Made by a program: the position numbers and the translations under genes
From: Steromphala cineraria
Taxonomy: Eukaryota; Mollusca; Gastropoda; Trochida; Trochidae
Reading direction: 5' to 3'
Length of the DNA: 64,000 nucleotides
Assembly (NCBI GenBank): GCA_916613615.1
Contig: OU744726.1
Location: forward strand, 55,072,987-55,136,986
The notes under the pieces: model-generated
Seen by the model: the letters and a program-made list of their open reading frames with translations, nothing else
What the model was told of the DNA's origin: nothing
Database searches by the model: none
Shown here: positions 42,938 through 54,006 of the stretch, in pieces
How positions within the stretch are numbered: position 1 is the first letter of the stretch
How the letters are laid out: each line of letters starts with the position of its first letter

Positions 42938-45011
42938 CGAAAGTATAGACGTGTATGTGGTCAACTTGGAGCAATATCTCGGAAAATGACTAATTCAAGA
43001 AAAACATTTTCTTGTAACGAGCGTGATAAGTTTCTTAAATATGCAAATTTCTACACCAAACTTTCTTCATATGTACACTTCATCGTTCTCTATCGTATGG
43101 AAACAACAAATTTTCACTCCCAGTTTTAGTTTGGGATACAGATTCGAACGTTTGGACGTGAAGTTGGTCAACTTGGATCAAATTCTCGGAAAATGGCTAA
43201 TTCAAGAAAGAACATTTTCTTGTAACGAGCGTGATAAATTTCTTAAATATGCATATTTCTAAACCAAACATTCATCAAATGTACACATCAGGGTGCTCTA
43301 TCGTTTTGAATAAAAAAAATTCACTCCGAGATTTAGTTTTGGCTGCAGATACAAACGTATAGACGTGTATGTGGTCAACTTGGAGCAAATTCTCGGAAAA
43401 TGACTAAGTCAAGAAAATACATTTACTTGTAACGAGCGTGATAAGTTTCTTAAATATGCATATTTCTACTCCAAACTTTCATCAAATGTACACATCAGGG
43501 TGCTCTATCGTTTTGAATAAACAAATTTTCACTCCGAGTTTTAGTTTGGGATACAGACGCGAACGTATAGACGTGTATGTGGTCAACTTGGAGCAATATC
43601 TCGGAAAATGACTAAGTCAAGAAAAACATTTTCTTGTAACGAGCGTGATAAGTTTCTTAAATATGCATATTTCTACACCAAACTTTCATCATATGTACAC
43701 TTCATCGTTCTCTATCGTTTGGAGAAAACAAAGTTTCACTCCGAGTTTTAGTTTGGGACACAGATTCGACCGTATAGACGTGTATGTGGTCAACTTGGAG
43801 CAAATTCTCGGAAAATGACTTAGTCAAGAAAAAACATTTTCTTGTACCGAGCGTGATAAGTTTCTTAAATATGCATATTTCTAAACCAAACTTTCATCAA
43901 ATGTACACATAAGGGTGCTCTACCGTTTTGAATAACAAAAATTTCCCTTCGAGTTTTAGTTTGGGATACAGATTCGAAAGTATAGACGTGTATGTGGTCA
44001 ACTTGGAGCAATATCTCGGAAAATGACTAATTCAAGAAAAACATTTTCTTGTAACGAGCGTGATAAGTTTCTTAAATATGCAAATTTCTACACCAAACTT
44101 TCTTCATATGTACACTTCATCGTTCTCTATCGTATGGAAACAACAAATTTTCACTCCCAGTTTTAGTTTGGGATACAGATTCGAACGTTTGGACGTGAAG
44201 TTGGTCAACTTGGATCAAATTCTCGGAAAATGGCTAATTCAAGAAAGAACATTTTCTTGTAACGAGCGTGATAAGTTTCTTAAATATGCATATTTCTAAA
44301 CCAAACATTCATCAAATGTACACATCAGGGTGCTCTATCGTTTTGAATAAAAAAAATTCACTCCGAGATTTAGTTTTGGCTGCAGATACAAACGTATAGA
44401 CGTGTATGTGGTCAACTTGGAGCAAATTCTCGGAAAATGACTAAGTCAAGAAAATACATTTACTTGTAACGAGCGTGATAAGTTTCTTAAATATGCATAT
44501 TTCTACTCCAAACTTTCATCAAATGTACACATCAGGGTGCTCTATCGTTTTGAATAAACAAATTTTCACTCCGAGTTTTAGTTTGGGATACAGACGCGAA
44601 CGTATAGACGTGTATGTGGTCAACTTGGAGCAATATCTCGGAAAATGACTAAGTCAAGAAAAACATTTTCTTGTAACGAGCGTGATAAGTTTCTTAAATA
44701 TGCATATTTCTACACCAAACTTTCATCATATGTACACTTCATCGTTCTCTATCGTTTGGAGAAAACAAATTTTCACTCCGAGTTTTAGTTTGGGACACAG
44801 ATTCGACCGTATAGACGTGTATGTGGTCAACTTGGAGCAAATTCTCGGAAAATGACTTAGTCAAGAAAAAACATTTTCTTGTACCGAGCGTGATAAGTTT
44901 CTTAAATATGCATATTTCTAAACCAAACTTTCATCAAATGTACACATAAGGGTGCTCTACCGTTTTGAATAACAAAAATTTCCCTTCGAGTTTTAGTTTG
45001 GGATACAGATT
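42938..45011. repeat. Satellite domain: 5-monomer (1,037-bp) tandem duplication
   Basis: The rare CGAAAGTATAG variant lies at 42938 and 43975. ATGCAAATTTCTACACC, CATTTACTTGTAACG, ATACAGACGCGAACG and AATAACAAAAATTTCCCTTCG are all repeated 1,037 bp apart within the block. A related block reappears at about 52,486-53,520, so this five-unit set was also copied to a distance. Confidence 0.85.
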
Positions 45012-46739
45012 CGAACGTATAGACGTGTATGTGGTCAACTTGGATCAAATTCTCGGAAAATGACTTAGTCAAGAAAAACATTTTCTTGTAACGAGCGTGA
45101 TAAGTTTCTTAAATATGCATATTTCTAAACCAAACTTTCATCAAATGTACACATCAGGGTGCTCTATTGTTTTGAATAAACAAATTTTCACTCCGAGTTT
45201 TAGTTTGGGATACAGATTCGAACGTATAGACGTGTATGTGGTCAACTTGGAGCAATATCTCGGAAAATGACTAAGTCAAGATAAAACATTTTCTTGTAAC
45301 GAGCGTGATAAGTTTCTTAAATATGCATATTTCTACACCAAACTTTCATCAAATGTACACATCAGGGTGCTCTATCGTTTTGAATAAACAAATTTTAACT
45401 CCGAGATTTAGTTTTGGCTGCAGATACAAACGTATAGACGTGTATGTGGTCAACTTGGAGCAAATTCTCAAAAATAACCAAGTCAAGAAAGAACATTTTC
45501 TTGTAACGAGCGTGATAAGTTTCATAAATATGCATATTTCTAAACCAAACTTTCATCATATGTACACATCAACGTTCTCTATCGTATGGCACAAACAAAT
45601 TTTCACTCCGAGATTTAGTTTTGGCTGCAGATACAAACGTATGGACGTGTAGTTGGTCAACTTGGAGCAAATTCTCGGAAAATGGCTAATTCAAGAAAGA
45701 ACATTTTCTTCTAAAGAGCGTGATAAATTTCTAAAAATGCATATTTCCAAACCGAACTTTCATCAAATGTACACATCAGGGTGCTCTATCGTTTGGAATA
45801 AACAAATTTTCACTCCGAGTTTTAGTTTGGGATACAGATTCGAACGTATAGACGTGTATGTGGTCAACTTGGAGCAATATCTCGGAAAATGACTAAGTCA
45901 AGAAAAAACATTTTCTTGTAACGAGCGTGATAAGTTTCTTAAATATGCATATTTCTACACCAAACTTTCTTCATATGTACACTTCATCGTTCTCTATCGT
46001 TTGGAAACAACAATTTTTCACTCCCAGTTTTAGTTTGGGATACAAATTCAAACGTTTGGACGTGAAGTTGGTCAACTTGGATCAAATTCTCGGAAAATGG
46101 CTAATTCAAGAAAGAACATTTTCTTGTAACGAGCGTGATAAGTTTCTTAAATATGCATATTTCTAAACCAAACATTCATCAAATGTACACATCAGGGTGC
46201 TCTATCGTTTTGAAAAAACAAATTTTCACTCCGAGATTTAGTTTTGGCTGCAGATACAAACGTATAGACGTGTATTTGGTCAACTTGGAGCAAATTCTCG
46301 GAAAATGACTAAGTCAAGAAAGAACATTTTCTTCTAAAGAGCGTGATAAATTTCTAAAAATGCATATTTCCAAACCGAACTTTCATCAAATGTACACATC
46401 AGGGTGCTCTATCGTTTTGAATAAACAAATTTTCACTCCGAGTTTTAGTTTGGGATACAGATTCGAACGTATAGACGTGTATGTGGTCAACTTGGAGCAA
46501 TATCTCGGAAAATGACTAAGTCAAGAAAAAACATTTTCTTGTAACGAGCGTGATAAGTTTCTTAAATATGCATATTTCTACACCAAACTTTCTTCATATG
46601 TACACTTCATCGTTCTCTATCGTTTGGAAACAACAATTTTTCACTCCCAGTTTTAGTTTGGGATACAGATTCGAACGTATAGACGTGTATGTGGTCAACT
46701 TGGATCAATTTCTCGGAAAATGACTAAGTCAAGAAAAAC

Positions 46740-46860
46740 ATTTTCTTGTAACGAGCGTGATAAGTTTCTTAAATATGCATATTTCTAAACCAAACTTTCT
46801 AAAACAAATTTTCACTCCGAGTTTTAGTTTGGGATACAGATTCGAAAGTATAGACGTGTA
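46740..46860. repeat. Truncated satellite monomer
   Basis: CCAAACTTTCT joins directly to AAAACAAATTTTCACTCC at about 46,800. The GTACAC/ATCAGGG/CTCTATCG portion, a few tens of bases, is absent. I see no second copy of this scar in the window, so it is probably a younger private deletion. Confidence 0.8.
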
Positions 46861-48779
46861 TGTGGTCAACTTGGATCAACATCTCGGAAAATGACTACGT
46901 CAAGAAAATACATTTACTTGTAACGAGCGTGATAAGTTTCTTAAATATGCATATTTCTACACCAAACTTTCATCAAATGTACACATCAGGGTGCTCTATC
47001 GTTTTGAATAAACAAATTTTCACTCCGAGTTTTAGTTTGGGATACAGATTCGAACGTATAGACGTGTATGTGGTCAACTTGGAGCAATATCTCGGAAAAT
47101 GACTAAGTCAAGAAAAAACATTTTCTTGTAACGAGCGTGACAAGATTCTTAAATATGCATATTTCTACACCAAACTTTCTTCATATGTACACTTCATCGT
47201 TCTCTATCGTTTGGAGAAAACAAATTTTCACTCCGAGTTTTAGTTTGGGATACAGATTCGACCGTATAGACGTGTATGTGGTCAACTTGGAGCAAATTCT
47301 CGGAAAATGACTTAGTCAAGAAAAAACATTTTCTTGTACCGAGCGTGATAAGTTTCTTAAATATGCATATTTCTAAACAAAACTTTCATCAAATGTACAC
47401 ATCAGGGTGCTCTACCGTTTTGAATAAACAAATTTTCACTTCGAGTTTTAGTTTGGGATACAGATTCGAACGTATAGACGTGTATGTGGTCAACTTGGAT
47501 CAATTTCTCGGAAAATGACTTAGTCAAGAAAAACATTTTCTTCTAACGGGCGTGATAAGTTTCTTAAATATGCATATTTCTAAACCAAACTTTCATCAAA
47601 TGTACACATCAGGGTGCTCTATTGTTTTGAATAAACAAATTTTCACTCCGAGTTTTAGTTTGGGATACAGATTCGAACGTATAGACGTGTACGTGGTCAA
47701 CTTGGAGCAATATCTCGGAAAATGACTAAGTCAAGATAAAACATTTTCTTGTAACGAGCGTGATAAGTTTCTTAAATATGCATATTTCTACACCAAACTT
47801 TCTTCATATGTACACTTCATCGTTCTCTATCGTTTGGAAACAACAAATTTTCACTCCCAGTTTTAGTTTGGGATACAGATTCGAACGTTTGGACGTGAAG
47901 TTGGTCAACTTGGATCAAATTCTCGGAAAATGGCTAATTCAAGAAAGAACATTTTCTTGTAACGAGCGTGATAAGTTTCTTAAATATGCATATTTCTAAA
48001 CCAAACATTCATCAAATGTACACATCAGGGTGCTCTATCGTTTTGAATAAACAAATTTTAACTCCGAGATTTAGTTTTGGCTGCAGATACAAACGTATAG
48101 ACGTGTATGTGGTCAACTTGGAGCAAATTCTCAAAAATAACCAAGTCAAGAAAGAACATTTTCTTGTAACGAGCGTGATAAGTTTCATAAATATGCATAT
48201 TTCTAAACCAAACTTTCATCATATGTACACATCAACGTTCTCTATCGTATGGCACAAACAAATTTTCACTCCGAGATTTAGTTTTTGCTGCAGATACAAA
48301 CTTATGGACGTGTAGTTGGTCAACTTGGAGCAAATTCTCGGAAAATGGCTAATTCAAGAAAGAACATTTTCTTCTAAAGAGCGTGATAAATTTCTAAAAA
48401 TGCATATTTCCAAACCGAACTTTCATCAAATGTACACATCAGGGTGCTCTATCGTTTGGAATAAACAAATTTTCACTCCGAGTTTTAGTTTGGGATACAG
48501 ATTCAAACGTTTGGACGTGAAGTTGGTCAACTTGGATCAAATTCTCGGAAAATGGCTAATTCAAGAAAGAACATTTTAATTGTAACGAGCGTGATAAGTT
48601 TCTTAAATATGCATATTTCTAAACCATACTTTCATCAAATGTACACATCAGGGTGCTCTACCGTTTTGAATAAACAAATTTTAACTCCGAGATTTAGTTT
48701 TGGCTGCAGATACAAACGTATAGACGTGTATGTGGTCAACTTGGAGCAAATTCTCAAAAATAACCAAGTCAAGAAAGAA

Positions 48780-48900
48780 CATTTTCTTGTAACGAGCGTG
48801 ATAAGTTTCATAAATATGCATATTTCTAAACCACGTTTGGACGTGAAGTTGGTCAACTTGGATCAAATTCTCGGAAAATGGCTAATTCAAGAAAAAACAT
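48780..48900. repeat. Truncated satellite monomer, copy 1 of a ~100-bp deletion
   Basis: TATTTCTAAACCA joins to CGTTTGGACGTGAAG at about 48,833, removing the central half of a monomer. The same joint occurs at about 52,063 in the duplicated block. It lets an open frame run through the joint, but this looks incidental. Confidence 0.85.
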
Positions 48901-51900
48901 TTTCTTGTAACGAGCGTGATAAGTTTCTTAAATATGCATATTTCTAAACCAAACATTCATCAAATGTACACATCAGGGTGCTCTATCGTTTTGAATAAAC
49001 AAATTTTAACTCCGAGATTTAGTTTTGGCTGCAGATACAAACGTATAGACGTGTATGTGGTCAACTTGGAGCAATATCTCGGAAAATGACTAAGTCAAGA
49101 AAAACATTTTCTTGTAACGAGCGTGATAAGTTTCTTAAATATGCAAATTTCTACACCAAACTTTCTTCATATGTACACTTCATCGTTCTCTATCGTATGG
49201 AAACAACAAATTTTCACTCCCAGTTTTAGTTTGGGATACAGATTCGAACGTTTGGACGTGAAGTTGGTCAACTTGGATCAAATTCTCGGAAAATGGCTAA
49301 TTCAAGAAAGAACATTTTCTTGTAACGAGCGTGGTAAGTTTCTTAAATATGCATATTTCTAAACCAAACATTCATCAAATGTACACATCAGGGTGCTCTA
49401 TCGTTTTGAATAAAAAAAATTCACTCCGAGATTTAGTTTTGGCTGCAGATACAAACGTATAGACGTGTATGTGGTCAACTTGGAGCAAATTCTCGGAAAA
49501 TGACTAAGTCAAGAAAATACATTTACTTGTAACGAGCGTGATAAGTTTCTTAAATATGCATATTTCTACACCAAACTTTCATCAAATGTACACATCAGGG
49601 TGCTCTATCGTTTTGAATAAACAAATTTTCACTCCGAGTTTTAGTTTGGGATACAGACGCGAACGTATAGACGTGTATGTGGTCAACTTGGAGCAATATC
49701 TCGGAAAATGACTAAGTCAAGAAAAACATTTTCTTGTAACGAGCGTGATAAGTTTCTTAAATATGCATATTTCTACACCAAACTTTCATCATATGTACAC
49801 TTCATCGTTCTCTATCGTTTGGAGAAAACAAATTTTCACTCCGAGTTTTAGTTTGGGACACAGATTCGAACGTATAGACGTGTATGTGGTCAACTTGGAG
49901 CAATATCTCGGAAAATGACTAAGTCAAGAAAAACATTTTCTTGTAACGAGCGTGATAAGTTTCTTAAATATGCGTATTTCTACACCAAACTTTCATCATA
50001 TGTACACTTCATCGTTCTCTATCGTTGGGAATAAACAAATTTTCACTCCGAGTTTTAGTTTGGGATACAGATTCGAACGTATAGACGTGTATGTGGTCAA
50101 CTTGGAGCAATATCTCGGAAAATGACTAAGTCAAGAAAAAACATTTTCTTGTAACGAGCGTGATAAGTTTCTTAAATATGCATATTTCTACACCAAACTT
50201 TCATCATATGTACACTTCATCGTTCTCTATCGTTTGGAATAAACAAATTTTCACTCCGAGTTTTAGTTTGGGATACAGATTCGAACGTATAGACGTGTAT
50301 GTGGTCAACTTGGAGCAATATCTCGGAAAATGACTAAGTCAAGAAAAAACATTTTCTTGTAACGAGCGTGATAAGATTCTTAAATATGCATATTTCTACA
50401 CCAAACTTTCTTCATATGTACACTTCATCGTTCTCTATCGTTTGGAGAAAACAAATTTTCACTCCGAGTTTTAGTTTGGGATACAGATTCGACCGTATAG
50501 ACGTGTATGTGGTCAACTTGGAGCAAATTCTCGGAAAATGACTTAGTCAAGAAAAAACATTTTCTTGTACCGAGCGTGATAAGTTTCTTAAATATGCATA
50601 TTTCTAAACCAAACTTTCATCAAATGTACACATCAGGGTGCTCTATTGTTTTGAATAAACAAATTTTCACTCCGAGTTTTAGTTTGGGATACAGATTCGA
50701 ACGTATAGACGTGTATGTGGTCAACTTGGATCAATTTCTCGGAAAATGACTAAGTCAAGAAAAACATTTTCTTCTAACGGGCGTGATAAGTTTCTTAAAT
50801 ATGCATATTTCTAAACCAAACTTTCATCAAATGTACACATCAGGGTGCTCTATTGTTTTGAATAAACAAATTTTCACTCCGAGTTTTAGTTTGGGATACA
50901 GATTCGAACGTATAGACGTGTATGTGGTCAACTTGGAGCAATATCTCGGAAAATGACTAAGTCAAGATAAAACATTTTCTTGTAACGAGCGTGATAAGTT
51001 TCTTAAATATGCATATTTCTACACCAAACTTTCTTCATATGTACACTTCATCGTTCTCTATCGTTTGGAAACAACAAATTTTCACTCCCAGTTTGAGTTT
51101 GGGATACAGATTCGAACGTTTGGACGTGAAGTTGGTCAACTTGGATCAAATTCTCGGAAAATGGCTAATTCAAGAAAGAACATTTTCTTGTAACGAGCGT
51201 GATAAGTTTCTTAAATATGCATATTTCTAAACCAAACATTCATCAAATGTACACATCAGGGTGCTCTATCGTTTTGAATAAACAAATTTTAACTCCCAGA
51301 TTTAGTTTTGGCTGCAGATACAAACGTATAGACGTGTATGTGGTCAACTTGGAGCAAATTCTCAAAAATAACCAAGTCAAGAAACAACATTTTCTTGTAA
51401 CGAGCGTGATAAGTTTCATAAATATGCATATTTCTAAACCAAACTTTCATCATATGTACACATCAACGTTCTCTATCGTATGGCACAAACAAATTTTCAC
51501 TCCGAGATTTAGTTTTTGCTGCAGATACAAACGTATGGACGTGTAGTTGGTCAACTTGGAGCAAATTCTCGGAAAATGGCTAATTCAAGAAAGAACATTT
51601 TCTTCTAAAGAGCGTGATAAATTTCTAAAAATGCATATTTCCAAACCGAACTTTCATCAAATGTACACATCAGGGTGCTCTATCGTTTGGAATAAACAAA
51701 TTTTCACTCCGAGTTTTAGTTTGGAAACAGATTCAAACGTTTGGACGTGAAGTTGGTCAACTTGGATCAAATTCTCGGAAAATGGCTAATTCAAGAAAGA
51801 ACATTTTAATTGTAACGAGCGTGATAAGTTTCTTAAATATGCATATTTCTAAACCAAACTTTCATCAAATGTACACATCAGGGTGCTCTACCGTTTTGAA

Positions 51901-52009
51901 TAAACAAATTTTAACTCCGAGATTTAGTTTTGGCTGCAGATACAAACGTATAGACGTGTATGTGGTCAACTTGGAGCAAATTCTCAAAAATAACCAAGTC
52001 AAGAAAGAA

Positions 52010-52130
52010 CATTTTCTTGTAACGAGCGTGATAAGTTTCATAAATATGCATATTTCTAAACCACGTTTGGACGTGAAGTTAGTCAACTTGGATCAAATTC
52101 TCGGAAAATGGCTAATTCAAGAAAGAACAT
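52010..52130. repeat. Truncated satellite monomer, copy 2 of a ~100-bp deletion
   Basis: This carries the same AAACCA/CGTTTGG joint as at 48,833, here at about 52,063, with matching flanks. It is a direct marker that the 3.23-kb block was duplicated after the deletion occurred. Confidence 0.85.
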
Positions 52131-53797
52131 TTTCTTGTCACGAGCGTGATAAGTTTCTTAAATATGCATATTTCTAAACCAAACATTCATCAAATGTACA
52201 CATCAGGGTGCTCTATCGTTTTGAATAAACAAATTTTAACTCCGAGATTTAGTTTTGGCTGCAGATACAAACGTATAGACGTGTATGTGGTCAACTTGGA
52301 GCAATATCTCGGAAAATGACTAAGTCAAGATAAAACATTTTCTTGTAACGAGCGTGATAAGTTTCTTAAATATGCATATTTCTAAACCAAACTTTCATCA
52401 AATGTACACATCAGGGTGCTCTATCGTTTGGAATAAACAAATTTTCACTCCGAGTTTTAGTTTTGGATACAGATTCGAAAGTATAGACGTGTATGTGGTC
52501 AACTTGGAGCAATATCTCGGAAAATGACTAAGTCAAGAAAAACATTTTCTTGTAACGAGCGTGATAAGTTTCTTAAATATGCAAATTTCTACACCAAACT
52601 TTCTTCATATGTACACTTCATCGTTCTCTATCGTATGGAAACAACAAATTTTCACTCCCAGTTTTAGTTTGGGATACAGATTCGAACGTTTGGACGTGAA
52701 GTTGGTCAACTTGGATCAAATTCTCGGAAAATGGCTAATTCAAGAAAGAACATTTTCTTGTAACGAGCGTGGTAAGTTTCTTAAATATGCATATTTCTAA
52801 ACCAAACATTCATCAAATGTACACATCAGGGTGCTCTATCGTTTTGAATAAAAAAAATTCACTCCGAGATTTAGTTTTGGCTGCAGATACAAACGTATAG
52901 ACGTGTATGTGGTCAACTTGGAGCAAATTCTCGGAAAATGACTAAGTCAAGAAAATACATTTTCTTGTAACGAGCGTGATAAGTTTCTTAAATATGCATA
53001 TTTCTACACCAAACTTTCATCAAATGTACACATCAGGGTGCTCTATCGTTTTGAATAAACAAATTTTCACTCCGAGTTTTAGTTTGGGATACAGACGCGA
53101 ACGTATAGACGTGTATGTGGTCAACTTGGAGCAATATCTCGGAAAATGACTAAGTCAAGAAAAACATTTTCTTGTAACGAGCGTGATAAGTTTCTTAAAT
53201 ATGCATATTTCTAAACCAAACTTTCATCATATGTACACTTCATCGTTCTCTATCGTTTGGAGAAAACAAATTTTCACTCCGAGTTTTAGTTTGGGACACA
53301 GATTCGACCGTATAGACGTGTATGTGGTCAACTTGGAGCAAATTCTCGGAAAATGACTTAGTCAAGAAAAAACATTTTCTTGTACCGAGCGTGATAAGTT
53401 TCTTTAATATGCATATTTCTAAACCAAACTTTCATCAAATGTACACATAAGGGTGCTCTACCGTTTTGAATAACAAAAATTTCCCTTCGAGTTTTAGTTT
53501 GGGATACAGATTCGAACGTATAGACGTGTATGTGGTCAACTTGGATCAAATTCTCGGAAAATGACTTAGTCAAGAAAAACATTTTCTTGTAACGAGCGTG
53601 ATAAGTTTCTTAAATATGCGTATTTCCAAACCAAACTTTCATGAAATGTACACATCAGGGTGCTCTATCGTTTGGAATAAACAAATTTTCACTCCGAGTT
53701 TTAGTTTGGAATACAGATTCGAACGTATAGACGTGTATGTGGTCAACTTGGAGCAAATTCTCGGAAAATGGCTAATTCAAGAAAAAACATTTTCTTG

Positions 53798-54006
53798 TAA
53801 CGAGCGTGATAAGTTTCATAAATATGCATATTTCTAAACCAAACTTTCATCATATGTACACATCAACGTGATCTATCGCATGGCACAAACAAATTTTCAC
53901 TCCGAGAATTAGTTTTGGCTGCAGATACAAACGTATGGACGTGTAGTTGGTCAACGTGGATCAAATTCTCGGAAAATGGCTAATTCAAGAAAGAACATTT
54001 TCTTCT
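53798..54006. repeat. Terminal, diverged satellite monomer at the array edge
   Basis: The last unit has private changes not seen in the interior copies I compared: GTGATCTATCGCATGG, GAGAATTAG and GTCAACGTGGATC. Divergence at an array edge is expected where unequal exchange homogenises less. The unit stops in the hairpin region at CATTTTCTTCT, next to GGAATGATTGCC of the retroelement. Confidence 0.75.

Larger units (their letters stand above)
47101..53560. repeat. Satellite domain: ~3.23-kb tandem duplication (about 15.5 monomers)
   Basis: Two neighbouring blocks share variant order with a constant offset of 3,230-3,231 bp. Markers are AAGATTCTT (47142 and 50373), the truncated monomer (48833 and 52063) and the CTCAAAAATAACCAAG units (near 48,131/51,361 and 48,754/51,985). 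After about 52.3 kb the offset becomes 3,438 bp because one extra monomer is present in the right-hand block. The fractional monomer number comes from the truncated unit inside each block. Confidence 0.85.
1..54006. repeat. Satellite array, ~208-bp monomer, about 260 copies
   Basis: The same unit recurs head to tail with no other sequence between copies. Early TCGG monomer starts fall at 1, 208, 416, 623, 830, 1044 and 1252, so spacing is 207-208 bp, except one unit with a 6-bp insertion. Landmarks in order are a TCGGAAAATG start, a CAAGAAAA/TTTTCTTG hairpin, GTAACGAGCGTGATAAG, the 14-bp palindrome AAATATGCATATTT, a CTCTATCG block, TTTTCACTCCGAG, TTCGAACGTATAGACGTG and GGTCAACTTGGA. The unit is AT-rich but keeps about eight CpGs. 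The array continues past the left edge and ends abruptly at the retroelement. The copy number is length divided by period, not a count. I do not recognise a named satellite family. A centromeric, pericentromeric or other heterochromatic role is possible but not shown. Confidence 0.97.

Noticed and set aside
1..54006. Dozens of 60-195 codon open frames repeated across the satellite, suggesting a repetitive protein family
   Set aside because: 208 is not a multiple of three, so the frame shifts each monomer. Most frames begin at GTG or TTG rather than ATG, and variants between monomers are often non-conservative (for example ATCAGGG against TTCATCG). No splice or translation context recurs with them.
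1..54006. CENP-B box in the satellite monomer
   Set aside because: The TTCGAACGTATAGACG segment has the TTCG start but lacks the fixed A and CGGG of the NTTCGNNNNANNCGGGN pattern on both strands.
1..54006. CRISPR-like array (regular repeats)
   Set aside because: The whole 208-bp unit is conserved with no unique spacers, and the context is eukaryotic.
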